Below, piece by piece: positions 43,914 through 53,257 of a DNA stretch of 64,000 bases (the first letter of the stretch is position 1; every line of letters starts with the position of its first letter). The stretch is from an uncultured Desulfobacterales bacterium. GTDB taxonomy: Bacteria; Desulfobacterota; Desulfobacteria; Desulfobacterales; JAHEIW01. The stretch spans positions 35,513 to 99,512 of the forward strand of contig CAMYLV010000010.1 of the NCBI GenBank assembly GCA_947259495.1, in the 5' to 3' direction. The notes under the pieces were generated by a model. That model saw only the letters and a list, made by a program, of their open reading frames with translations, made no database searches and had not been told where the DNA came from. A program made the position numbers and the translations under genes.

Positions 43914-45779
43914 ATGATCCGCTCATTCCGTCTGGCACTCGTTATCGGTCTGTTTCTAACGCTGGCTACCGTAGTCGTTTTCTGGCAGTTGCCCGGCCAT
44001 GATTTTATAACAATCGACGATAACGTTTATGTTACAAACAATTCTTATGTCGCTGCGGGACTCACCGCCAAGAGCATAAGATGGGCGTTTACGACGGTGA
44101 AGGCCGAATTCTGGCATCCGTTGACCTGGTTGTCATTGATGGCCGATACCCAGTTCTTCGGGGGCAGCCCCGGTGGCTATCACCTCACAAATTTATTGCT
44201 TCACATCATCAATACCCTCCTGCTGTTTTTTTTCCTGAGAAAAGCCACCGGCAAACTCTGGCAAAGCGGGGTTGCGGCCTCTCTGTTCGCCCTACACCCG
44301 CTGCATGTTGAGTCAGTTGCCTGGATTGCCCAACGCAAAGATGTATTAAGCACTTTTTTCTGGCTGCTGGCCCTGTGGTGTTATGCCCATTTTGTCGAAA
44401 AACCCAACCGATCCCGATATGGATGGGTGCTGGTGTTTTTCATTTTAGGCCTCATGTCTAAGCCCATGTTGCTCACATTGCCTTTTACCCTGTTACTGCT
44501 GGACTACTGGCCTTTTCGCCGTTTTCAATATAAGGGATCCTTGGGCTCATTTGTCCGCGCTATTTGGCCTTATATTCACGAAAAACTGCCTTTTTTTGGA
44601 ATAACTGCGGCCGCAGCGATCGTTACCTATCTGGCTCAAAAGTATGGCGGCGGGCTGGATTCTATGAACCCTTATCCGCTATCCGATAGAATTGCCAACG
44701 CGCTGTTGTCTTACGGGATATATATCTGGAAAATGATCTGGCCGCAAAATCTGGCCTTTTTCTATCCGTTTCCCAGGAATCTGCCAATTTGGCAAATAAC
44801 AGCATCAACCATCACCTTGGGATTAATAACGGCCTGGGCCTTAAAATCCATTAAAAACCGGCGTTACATTATCGTCGGCTGGCTGTGGTATTTGGGAACG
44901 CTGCTGCCGGTCATCGGATTGGTAAAGATTGGCGATTTTTCCATGGGCGATCGCTACACTTATGTACCGCTGATTGGCCTTTTTATTATCCTGGCCTGGG
45001 GCCTGCCCGATATATTAGAAAAATGGCGCTATAGAACTGTGGCGCTTAGTTTGTCAGCCATTTTTGTTATTGGAGCATTTGCAGCTGTCACTTGGAGTCA
45101 GACAGGATATTGGTCCAACAGTATCACGCTCTATACACATGCCCTTCGGGTAACCCAAAACAACTTCTTGGCCCATTATGCACTTGGCGACATCCTGGCC
45201 GGTGAAGGAAAAATGAATGAAGCGATCCCTCATTTTGCAGATGCCGTCAGAAGCAGACCTGATAAGGCTACATTGCGAAATACGCTCGGACGGGCGCTGG
45301 CAAGCCAGGGAAAGTTTGCCGAAGCGCTTCCCCATCTAACGACAGCGCTGCAGATCAAACCGCATTTTTCCGAAGCCCACTACAACATCGCCATCGCGCT
45401 GGTTGCAAAACACCGGTACGCAGAAGCAATTGAAAATTTCTCCGAAGCATTAAAGCTGAATTTAGAGTTAAATCAGGTACAGCGTACCCGCTCCCCAGAG
45501 GGATTATCCCCAAATTTTGAGCTTGGAAATACTTATGCAAACCAGGGAAAATTGGATGAGGCCATCGAACAATATACCCGCGCATTATCGATTCCATCCG
45601 AGTATCTCCCGGCTTTGATAAAGCTGGCAGCGCTTTATTCAGCTAAAAATGACTACCCACAGGCGTTTTCTTTATATCAGATTGACCCCTCTCCCACCGG
45701 ACTTAAGCGGGCGCTACTGCATGGATATTGGAAATGGGGCCTTCTGCAGAACTCCGTCAATCAGCTAGCGCCGTTTTGA
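43914..45779 (+). CDS. TMTC-like membrane TPR protein, paralog 1 (putative GT-C glycosyltransferase)
   Basis: About 400 residues of membrane domain (ten or so hydrophobic segments) followed by five or six TPRs. The first periplasmic loop has HDFITIDDNVYV, the acidic pair expected at a GT-C active site; then WHPLTWLSLM, ALHPLHVESVAWIAQRKDVL and LPFTLLLLDYW, the signatures of TMTC-type proteins. TMTC1-4 in animals are O-mannosyltransferases; the bacterial function is inferred. The frame opens at ATG 43878, but the promoter leaves almost no leader, so ATG 43914 is likely. Its 3' end overlaps the convergent VKOR gene by 23 bases. It is the only paralog on the plus strand. Confidence 0.8.
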   Translation: MIRSFRLALVIGLFLTLATVVVFWQLPGHDFITIDDNVYVTNNSYVAAGLTAKSIRWAFTTVKAEFWHPLTWLSLMADTQFFGGSPGGYHLTNLLLHIINTLLLFFFLRKATGKLWQSGVAASLFALHPLHVESVAWIAQRKDVLSTFFWLLALWCYAHFVEKPNRSRYGWVLVFFILGLMSKPMLLTLPFTLLLLDYWPFRRFQYKGSLGSFVRAIWPYIHEKLPFFGITAAAAIVTYLAQKYGGGLDSMNPYPLSDRIANALLSYGIYIWKMIWPQNLAFFYPFPRNLPIWQITASTITLGLITAWALKSIKNRRYIIVGWLWYLGTLLPVIGLVKIGDFSMGDRYTYVPLIGLFIILAWGLPDILEKWRYRTVALSLSAIFVIGAFAAVTWSQTGYWSNSITLYTHALRVTQNNFLAHYALGDILAGEGKMNEAIPHFADAVRSRPDKATLRNTLGRALASQGKFAEALPHLTTALQIKPHFSEAHYNIAIALVAKHRYAEAIENFSEALKLNLELNQVQRTRSPEGLSPNFELGNTYANQGKLDEAIEQYTRALSIPSEYLPALIKLAALYSAKNDYPQAFSLYQIDPSPTGLKRALLHGYWKWGLLQNSVNQLAPF

Positions 45780-46998
45780 TGATTTCAGGCGGTATCTGCG
45801 CCAGATAAACGTTCTGGTTGACGACATAAGCCGGTGTACCGCTGATTTGCAATTTTAGTGCGCTTAAAATATCATGCTGCAACGCCTGTCGTGCGGCTGG
45901 ATCATTCACCGAACGCGCCAGTGTTTTTAGATCCATTCCCAGTCGGGCAGCCAATTTTCTGAGGTCAACGACGTCGCTTTCCCCGGCAATTTCAAACAAT
46001 ATGTCATTCATTTGCCAAAATTTATTTTTGCTGGCGGCATGGATGGCCAGTAGCGCCATTTTGCCCGAACCGATATGAAAAGGTTCTTTAACGATCGGAT
46101 TAATCGAATGGTCCATCGGAAAGTTACGGTGGACCAACCTGATTTTGTCGGGATATTTGGCAATCAATTGGCGAAGGAAAAAATGCATTTTCTTACATTG
46201 GAAGCATTTGTAATCCGTAAATTCCATGATAATCAGTTTTGGCTTTTCAGCACCGATCCAGGGATGTCCGTCTTCTGTGATCCCTGAATTCGTTTTTGAA
46301 AGTAAAACCGGTGGATCAAACTGCCAGTAAGCGGGAAAAAATAGCAAAAGCAGGATAATCCCGCCAAAAAATGAAGTAAACAGGCTCAGCACAGACGATC
46401 GCCTGGTTTTAAGAAACCGTATATCCTTTTTAAAGCTCTCGATGAGGCCGCTGCTCTTAAACCGGCTGCGGATCATGCGCGTGTAAAACAAAAGCAGCAA
46501 ATTCACTGCGTAGAGCACCAGACACATAATGCAGTAACTGTGAATATAAAAGGTCGATATGGCCGCCAGAACGATGCTATAGAAGGTGAACGCTGCTGCA
46601 ATGAGAAAAAGTAGGGTCCAGACACGCTTGTTTCCTGCGCCCTTATTTTTGGCAAACAACAAAAAACATAGAAAAAAAATGTAGCCGACGATGCCCCACA
46701 CGGCAACCGGTAAACCCAGAAAAATGGAGGTGGTGCTTTGGGATACGGTATCACAATTAATGGCCCTTGAAATGGCACAGAAACTTTTATAACCGATGTC
46801 AGTGTATACCCGATAATGGGCGTACGAAAGATATATGGATACAAGAAGACCGATAAGGCCAATAGATAATACGGTATAATAATAAACCGCAAATGGCAGT
46901 GGCTGAACGGGTTTATTTCTTTTAAAAAACTTCCCCATAAATAAATGGCTATGTTTTATAATTAGCGGGTCAGCTTGAAGGCAATTTTCAGATATCAT
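45757..46998 (-). CDS. VKOR-DsbA fusion (disulfide-generating membrane protein)
   Basis: A 413-residue protein with an N-terminal vitamin K epoxide reductase domain (about 40-175) and a C-terminal thioredoxin/DsbA-like domain (about 245-413). VKOR cysteines are seen at SFCAISRAINCDTV and in the quinone-site motif YCIMC; the thioredoxin site is FTDYKCFQCKKMH (C-F-Q-C), with cis-Pro in SGTPAYV. It would oxidise envelope thiols and pass electrons to quinones. An internal start at 46938 (MGKFFKRNKP) is a good alternative. It is downstream of a TMTC-like gene by 32 bases, which hints that disulfide-bonded secreted proteins are part of the system. Confidence 0.9.
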   Translation of the reverse strand: MISENCLQADPLIIKHSHLFMGKFFKRNKPVQPLPFAVYYYTVLSIGLIGLLVSIYLSYAHYRVYTDIGYKSFCAISRAINCDTVSQSTTSIFLGLPVAVWGIVGYIFFLCFLLFAKNKGAGNKRVWTLLFLIAAAFTFYSIVLAAISTFYIHSYCIMCLVLYAVNLLLLFYTRMIRSRFKSSGLIESFKKDIRFLKTRRSSVLSLFTSFFGGIILLLLFFPAYWQFDPPVLLSKTNSGITEDGHPWIGAEKPKLIIMEFTDYKCFQCKKMHFFLRQLIAKYPDKIRLVHRNFPMDHSINPIVKEPFHIGSGKMALLAIHAASKNKFWQMNDILFEIAGESDVVDLRKLAARLGMDLKTLARSVNDPAARQALQHDILSALKLQISGTPAYVVNQNVYLAQIPPEIIKTALAD

Positions 46999-47030
46999 CT
47001 GCCATCTGGCCTGATCCTCTGTTTTTGTTT

Positions 47031-49070
47031 TTAGACAGCCGAACTTTCAATAAGATTAATGATTTTTATTTTGGACTTGGCGGGCAGGAAATTTTTGCCC
47101 GGATCACCTTTGAGCAAAACCAGCAATTCCTCCGACGGAATGATTTTTAGTAATTCTTTTAAATATCGATCAACGTCTGGTCGATCGTCGACGCTCAAAT
47201 TGGTTTCCACCAACCACAACAATGTTAGGTCATCATCCGGTGCGAATTTTAGCACCCGGCTAAAAATGGCTTCAGCACGTTCGTAATGTCCCATTAAATT
47301 GTTGCATATGCCCGCACCCAGCAGCGCCTGCTGGTTTTCGGAAACGAGATTTAAACATTGTTCAAAATATTGTAGTGCCGCATCATACTGATTCTGATTC
47401 AATAAAACGTAACCTTTTAAATAGTTGTAATCAAAATGGGCGGGGTGCCGGGTCATAAGCTGATTGAGGTTATCCAGTGCCGTATTCCAGTTTTTCATTT
47501 CGATTAAGCCAATTACATATCGATGTCGGATGACGTCATTGCCGGGTAAGCGCTCTAATGCATTTTGCCAGAGTTCGGACGCTTTCTGATATTCTTTTTC
47601 CTGAACATAAAGCAACGCCAGATTACTTAACGCTATGGGATTGGCAGAATTATTGTTTGTTCGAAGATTTAATGATTTTTTGTACAGGTCGATCGCCTTG
47701 TCGTACTGCCCGATTTTGGTATAATAGGCCCAAGCCAAATTATGAAGCGGGCGATGAGAATTAGGCGCTTTGTGCATGGCATCTTCCCACAAGGCCTTTT
47801 CAGTGGCCCAGGCCATGTTTCTGATGTACGTGCCAGCACCAATGCCGATAATTATTAGCACCGAAAGGCAAGCCAAAACAGATCGAAAGGACCTGTTTTT
47901 TTTCGCATAGCTATCCATTAGCTTTTTGAAGCCTGCCGCAACCGGTAGGAATAAAAATAGAGACGGCAGGTAGTTGCGATGTTCGAAAATCAGTTCCAAT
48001 GGAATGATCGTGGACTCGATGACATGATTTAAATAGAAAAACAAAATCGCCAATGCCAATAACGGCCGTTTTTTAATCTGAGATAATCCGATGCCGATTA
48101 AGAGCAGATGAAATAGTATCGCTGGCAGGGTGACCCAGGGCTCAAATAGAGAGGTAGAAACGATAATATCGTGTTCGATTGAGAGCCGGTGCGGCAAAGG
48201 ATAAAAGATCAGGCTCAGGTAAAAAAGTACAATTCGAGGTTCAGTTAGCAGGCGTTCATAAAGGCTAAAGGGGCGGCTCTGAAAACCCTCAATAATTAAA
48301 AAGGGGTTGCCCGGGACAAACAGCCACGCACCCAAAAAGACCAGAAGCATGCCGCCCGCAATTGAGCCCCCCCAAAAAAATCTTCTCACCCTCTGTGAAC
48401 TCAGTTCTTGAAAACAAATAATTTCGATCAAAAGTAAAACAAACGGCAACGTTACTGTATTTTGCTTTGATCCCAGAGCAAATATAAAACTGAGCACACA
48501 ACTAAAGAGCAGCAAAATACGCGTTAGCGGGTATTGGCTTTGTCGGGTTTTTACATAAAAATAGATGCCCATTATATAAAACATGGCTGCCATAGAAGCC
48601 ATGCGTTGAACGATGTAGGTAACGGCCTGAACTTGAACCGGATTAATGGCCCATAGCACTGCTGTCAGAAAGGCAATAAAATTTTCTTGGCCTTGATAGT
48701 GCTTCATCAGGTTTGGTGATTTGAGTATATTGAGAATCGTCAGAAACAGGAGGTAAGCTGTTAGAATATGAACCAAAATATTGACGACATGGTAGCCAAA
48801 GACCTGATCTTTGCCAAAATACCAGTTGATTGCAAAGGTCAGGCATGGAATCGGACGGTACAGTCGGTTGGTGACCGTCCCCCCGGAATCAGGAGAAGTG
48901 AAAAAAGTCCGGATCAGTGAATCCGGCTGCAGGTTGGTAATGTGCAGGCCCCTGTTATTGAGGATATTGGGCCGATCGTCCAAATGCCATGCGGCATCAA
49001 AGGAATTCCAATAGATCAGGACAATCATCAGAAACAATAAGATTAAGGCAATACTTCTGGTTAAGCGCAT
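47031..49070 (-). CDS. TMTC-like membrane TPR protein, divergent paralog 2
   Basis: A 679-residue protein with about eleven hydrophobic segments (1-420) and six or so TPRs (about 440-640). The first loop has AAWHLDDRPNILNN, again an Asp pair, but the other motifs differ from the remaining paralogs (RPIPCLTFAINWYF for the WHPLTW region; AINPVQVQAVTYIVQRM for HPLHVESVAW). The TPRs include HNLAWAYYTKIGQYDKAIDLY and LLGAGICNNLMGHYERAEAIF. It forms a separate branch of the family. Same strand as the VKOR fusion below it and the GT-C gene above. Confidence 0.78.
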   Translation of the reverse strand: MRLTRSIALILLFLMIVLIYWNSFDAAWHLDDRPNILNNRGLHITNLQPDSLIRTFFTSPDSGGTVTNRLYRPIPCLTFAINWYFGKDQVFGYHVVNILVHILTAYLLFLTILNILKSPNLMKHYQGQENFIAFLTAVLWAINPVQVQAVTYIVQRMASMAAMFYIMGIYFYVKTRQSQYPLTRILLLFSCVLSFIFALGSKQNTVTLPFVLLLIEIICFQELSSQRVRRFFWGGSIAGGMLLVFLGAWLFVPGNPFLIIEGFQSRPFSLYERLLTEPRIVLFYLSLIFYPLPHRLSIEHDIIVSTSLFEPWVTLPAILFHLLLIGIGLSQIKKRPLLALAILFFYLNHVIESTIIPLELIFEHRNYLPSLFLFLPVAAGFKKLMDSYAKKNRSFRSVLACLSVLIIIGIGAGTYIRNMAWATEKALWEDAMHKAPNSHRPLHNLAWAYYTKIGQYDKAIDLYKKSLNLRTNNNSANPIALSNLALLYVQEKEYQKASELWQNALERLPGNDVIRHRYVIGLIEMKNWNTALDNLNQLMTRHPAHFDYNYLKGYVLLNQNQYDAALQYFEQCLNLVSENQQALLGAGICNNLMGHYERAEAIFSRVLKFAPDDDLTLLWLVETNLSVDDRPDVDRYLKELLKIIPSEELLVLLKGDPGKNFLPAKSKIKIINLIESSAV

Positions 49071-49132
49071 GATTGGGTTTTAATCCTGCTGCAATAATCG
49101 CGTCATATCCCGTGTGCCGTTTATTTAGATAG

Positions 49133-50767
49133 CTAGGTTTTGCGCTGCAAAACGGCTACCCAAAGCGGGGAATTCGGTGGCCACTTCACATTTTGGGCCC
49201 AATAATAACGTGTATCTTGTTGAGAAATTGTAACCAGACCGACCAGTTCATAATATTTGGACTGATAATTTTGTAGCCAGCTATGCAACAGGCTGTGTGA
49301 GGTCTGACTTCTCAGCCAGGAAGTCGGAACATTGACGAAAACGATAAATTTGGGCTGCACGCTTTCGATCTCCTGGATCATTTCTCTTTGCATCTTCAAG
49401 GCATAGTCGTGGTTTTCCATCAGCGCATACATGTAAACGTACCCGCTGGCCGAGCGGCGATCCGCGTAAAAATAAATCTGGGGCTCAGAACCCAATACAG
49501 CGATCCGGTCTTTTTCGTCGGTGTTGGCCCTGATAAATTGAGCAATCTGTAAGGTTTCCGGGAATGGGTTGAGCCCATATACCGTGCGTGATACTTGAAT
49601 GGGCGTCATATTAAGTAGAAAGTGCCGATGTTGATAAACAGATCCAAACACGCAGATGCCGGCCAGTAAAAGGGAAAACCCGTATTTGAGGATAATAGGT
49701 TGTTTTGACAAAAGTTTATTGCAAACAACACCGATTGAAATGCCGGCAAGTAAAGCCGAGGCCGGCATCAATAATATGAAATAATGTGGCCGGAAATAAA
49801 ATCCGGGGCAGACGGCCAAAACCGAAAAGACAAAAAACAGGCCGACAAAAATGAACCTATGGCGGGCGTGTTTATCCAGCCCCAGAGCCGGCAGACCGAA
49901 TAAAACCAGCAGCCAGATCAATGGCGCAGAATGAATAATATTCAGGGCGCGCGCTTTAAAAAAATGCCACCCCACGCTAAGCGGTGCAAGCTCCGTATAT
50001 GCTTTTGCATATTTGAAGGTCCAAAACCAGAATTTTTCAAATATTCCGTTAAATACAAAAACCATACAGGTTATCCCGTAGGGGATAATGGCTCCAAGCG
50101 TGAACAGCCCGGCTTTAAAAAACAGGTGCCGCTGAAGTACCGGACGAAAACGAAATTGCTGAATCAAAATATAAAGGCCGCCAAAGATAATAAAAGCCGC
50201 CCCATGTTGCTTCATTAAAAAACCGCTGCCAAGCAGAAGCCCGCTGATCAAGAGCAGCCATGGCCGATCTTCATCCAATGCTTTAATTAAAATCCACAAG
50301 CCACCGACACAAAAAAGTATTACGAAATGTTCAGCATTGGCAAAAATGCCCTGCACGGATGGCAGGAGGGACATGATGGCAAAAGCTGCGGCCGCCACCA
50401 GGCCGACAATCGGATCGTAAAGCTGTTTGGCCAATAGAAAAACGAGCACGATCGTGGCGGCATTGATGAACATCAAGCCCAGGTGAATTCCCATATGTGT
50501 TTGGCCAAATATCGTCATCAGGCCGGCATAGGCCGCATAAATACCCGGTAGCTTCATGTTGTAAATCTGTTGATAGGGCAACATGCCCTGCAAAATCAAT
50601 TGGCCGCCATAAGCGTACTCGCCCTCATCCCGTTCCAATGGAACGCTGATCAGTCCATAACGGATGACCATGGTGAGCAAAACAATGAACAACAGCCCAT
50701 AGACGGCGATCCGCAAGGTTGCCGTTTGCGTCTTGCAATCGCTATCGGATGGGTTGTTTTTTTTCAT
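49133..50767 (-). CDS. GT39/PMT_2-type GT-C glycosyltransferase
   Basis: A 544-residue inner-membrane protein with about eleven hydrophobic segments. The first periplasmic loop has PLERDEGEYAYGGQLIL, the Asp-Glu motif of the protein O-mannosyltransferase/ArnT (PMT_2) group, and LPYQQIYNMKLPGIYA, a family hallmark. A soluble C-terminal part follows. It would transfer a sugar from a polyprenyl phosphate. The frame opens at TTG 50779; ATG 50767 (MKKNNPSDSD) is the likely start. It is 26 bases downstream of the MFS-spermidine synthase fusion. Confidence 0.88.
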   Translation of the reverse strand: MKKNNPSDSDCKTQTATLRIAVYGLLFIVLLTMVIRYGLISVPLERDEGEYAYGGQLILQGMLPYQQIYNMKLPGIYAAYAGLMTIFGQTHMGIHLGLMFINAATIVLVFLLAKQLYDPIVGLVAAAAFAIMSLLPSVQGIFANAEHFVILFCVGGLWILIKALDEDRPWLLLISGLLLGSGFLMKQHGAAFIIFGGLYILIQQFRFRPVLQRHLFFKAGLFTLGAIIPYGITCMVFVFNGIFEKFWFWTFKYAKAYTELAPLSVGWHFFKARALNIIHSAPLIWLLVLFGLPALGLDKHARHRFIFVGLFFVFSVLAVCPGFYFRPHYFILLMPASALLAGISIGVVCNKLLSKQPIILKYGFSLLLAGICVFGSVYQHRHFLLNMTPIQVSRTVYGLNPFPETLQIAQFIRANTDEKDRIAVLGSEPQIYFYADRRSASGYVYMYALMENHDYALKMQREMIQEIESVQPKFIVFVNVPTSWLRSQTSHSLLHSWLQNYQSKYYELVGLVTISQQDTRYYWAQNVKWPPNSPLWVAVLQRKT

Positions 50768-50793
50768 TTTTAGCGACAATGATTTTCGTGGGG

Positions 50794-53226
50794 TTAAAAA
50801 TTTTGACGTGCAAGATTTAAAGGATCTGAATCGTTTTGAAAATTAACCCTCCGCAGCCGCTGTATTTGTCGCCGAATGACGGTTGCCGTCAAATCCGGCA
50901 TTCTGCCGGTCAAAACACCCCGCCACAAAGGAAATTCAGTATAGGGATGATCATCGGTCACTTCGGGAAGGTTTTTCACAAGCCCGCGCAATTCATTGGG
51001 CCCTAAAAGATACAGGTTGGCCAGGATAGCCTCATCCTGATAAATAGCCTCCCATTCACTTAAATCGGGAATTTTACTGAGTCGCCGGACCAATGCTGAA
51101 AGGCTGGCAGGGGTTTGCTCAAAAGAGCGGTGCCCGCCGATAAGATAAAACCCGGGCATCCTCAACCCCCCCCAGAGGCTGGCACCGGGGAAGACATTCG
51201 CAAAGGTTTTCATGATCATCATCAACTCGCCGGCCGGTGCCGGCGGCAACCACAGGCAGACCACTCCGGAATCGGTAATTCTGGACTTGCAAAGCTCCAA
51301 AAATTCACGTGTATAAAGATTAACCGTACCGGCGCTGTAGATGGGTGGCGCCGGGTCAATGGTGATGACGTCATACGCTTTTTTATTTAACAGTAAAAAG
51401 TTTCGGCCGTCGTCCGCGTACAGGTGAACATTGGGTTTTTTGACAATGCCGTCAGCATCTTTGTGAAAGAATTTGAAGCAGTCAAAAACATTGGGAACGA
51501 TATCGACTGCATCAATATCCACCTGCACCCCGGGGTGGCGACTGGCGGATCGCAGAGTGGTGCCCATGCCAAAGCAGACCACCAATATGCGTTTTGGATT
51601 TTTTGCCAGCGCCATGGGAAGATGGGCCATTAGCTTGGTTTCGCTGGCAAGCACGGTCATTCCCACACCGTTGGTAAAAAGGTGCCGCGCCATAGGATTT
51701 TCGGGTGCCCCGGCCGGCACAACGGTTCCGGCAATTCCTTCATGAAAAGCATACATCTGGGCATTGGCACCCAAGTACTGCTGAACCCGCTCGAACATCA
51801 CGCGCTTATAGGGTGCGGTAACCATAACGCACACAACCACAAAACCAGCGATTATGGCATATGCAAAAACGGGCCGTCCGCTGCATTCTTCACGCGGTCG
51901 AATCCACAACAGAATAGCGCCCAGAGCAATATTGAGCATCGCCAGCAGAATCATGGTTTGCGTGGTTCCCAGATAGGGGATCAAAATGAAACCGACCGCA
52001 ATGCTTCCCAATATGGCGCCCAGGGTATTCGCTGCGTAAGCCCAACCCGTTGCCTTCCCCGGCAAATTTGAATCGGCCAGACAGCAGCGCACGGCCACCG
52101 GAAATTGCCAGCCAAATGCAACTGCAACGGGAAAAACCATCAGGATGGCAGTGAGCATACCCAGGGAGTAGCCCGCTATGAAACCATTTGATATTTTGCC
52201 AAACACGGTAAACATCAGCATTCCCAAAACCGTCAGAAATCCAATCAGGATTTCAAGCACGGCAAAAGTGGCTACCGGGCGGTCTTTGGAAACAGCAAAC
52301 CGTGTTGACAGCCAGCTGCCATAGGCAATCCCGAGCAGGAATAATCCCAGCATAAAACTAAACGCATAAATACTCGTTCTAAGGGGCAACATCAGAAAGC
52401 GGCCCCAGAGGATTTCATATGCCAGGGCCGTAAAACCGGATACGAAAAGCGCCAGCCGGGACCAATACCTGATTCGCAAAGATAAGCCCGCCGGAACCGC
52501 CACAGCGCTTTTTGAATTCTCTGGCTGCGGGGCATGGTGATCATTAATTTTTAACTTCATCTGCAGGAGGCCTGCCAGCAAAGCCGCAAGGAGATTCAAC
52601 GTCGCAGCAATCAGCAGTGAAACCGTCTCACCAAAAAATCCGAGCAGGAAAAAACCAGCAACAAAAACGCCCAAAACGGCTCCAAACGTATTGATCGAAT
52701 ACAGTCTGCCCAAACCCTGTTGGAAGTGATCGTTGTGGCGCGTAACGTGCGCCACCAGAAGCGGCAGCGTTGCTCCCATCAACACGGTGGGCAAAAAAAG
52801 ACACAGCATTGAAAACACCACCCGTGAGGCGATTAGATAAGGTTCCTTGTTACCGATTAGTTCATAGATGCCCAGGTAAATTTGGCCAAATACGGAAATA
52901 AATGTAAAAGACGCCAGGAGGGCGACACCTGCAATGCCGATCTCCAAAACAACATACCCTATCAACGGCTTTTTATATCGATCCGCAAGCTTGCCGCCCG
53001 TATAAGCACCCAACGCCAATCCGCCCATGAATACGCACAGGACTGTTGCGGTCGCAGATGTTGTTGACCCCAGATAACGGGTCAGCATGCGCACCCACAC
53101 GATCTGAAAAATCAGGCCGCTCATACCGGACAGGAAAAAAGCAAAAAAAAGCAACATTTTCAGAGATACGGTAATATTCCGATCAAAAAATAGCCGTTTT
53201 CGATTTAACTTTTCGGTTATATTCAT
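50794..53226 (-). CDS. Fused MFS-type membrane domain and spermidine synthase-like domain
   Basis: An 810-residue protein. About fourteen hydrophobic segments form two MFS-like halves (1-480), and a spermidine synthase-like Rossmann domain follows (about 510-740): VVCFGMGTTLRSASRHPG as motif I, VDAVDIVPN-like DAVDIVPNV, and ADDGRNFLL then TIDPAPPIYSAGTVNLYTRE, which replaces the usual D-x-x-D-P catalytic loop. Such fusions are common but their substrate is unknown. AAAGGT precedes ATG 53226. It sits between a GT2 and a GT-C gene in the glycosylation run. Confidence 0.88.
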   Translation of the reverse strand: MNITEKLNRKRLFFDRNITVSLKMLLFFAFFLSGMSGLIFQIVWVRMLTRYLGSTTSATATVLCVFMGGLALGAYTGGKLADRYKKPLIGYVVLEIGIAGVALLASFTFISVFGQIYLGIYELIGNKEPYLIASRVVFSMLCLFLPTVLMGATLPLLVAHVTRHNDHFQQGLGRLYSINTFGAVLGVFVAGFFLLGFFGETVSLLIAATLNLLAALLAGLLQMKLKINDHHAPQPENSKSAVAVPAGLSLRIRYWSRLALFVSGFTALAYEILWGRFLMLPLRTSIYAFSFMLGLFLLGIAYGSWLSTRFAVSKDRPVATFAVLEILIGFLTVLGMLMFTVFGKISNGFIAGYSLGMLTAILMVFPVAVAFGWQFPVAVRCCLADSNLPGKATGWAYAANTLGAILGSIAVGFILIPYLGTTQTMILLAMLNIALGAILLWIRPREECSGRPVFAYAIIAGFVVVCVMVTAPYKRVMFERVQQYLGANAQMYAFHEGIAGTVVPAGAPENPMARHLFTNGVGMTVLASETKLMAHLPMALAKNPKRILVVCFGMGTTLRSASRHPGVQVDIDAVDIVPNVFDCFKFFHKDADGIVKKPNVHLYADDGRNFLLLNKKAYDVITIDPAPPIYSAGTVNLYTREFLELCKSRITDSGVVCLWLPPAPAGELMMIMKTFANVFPGASLWGGLRMPGFYLIGGHRSFEQTPASLSALVRRLSKIPDLSEWEAIYQDEAILANLYLLGPNELRGLVKNLPEVTDDHPYTEFPLWRGVLTGRMPDLTATVIRRQIQRLRRVNFQNDSDPLNLARQNF

Positions 53227-53257
53227 ACCTTTAATCTTTTCTCTTTTTATATCGTTT

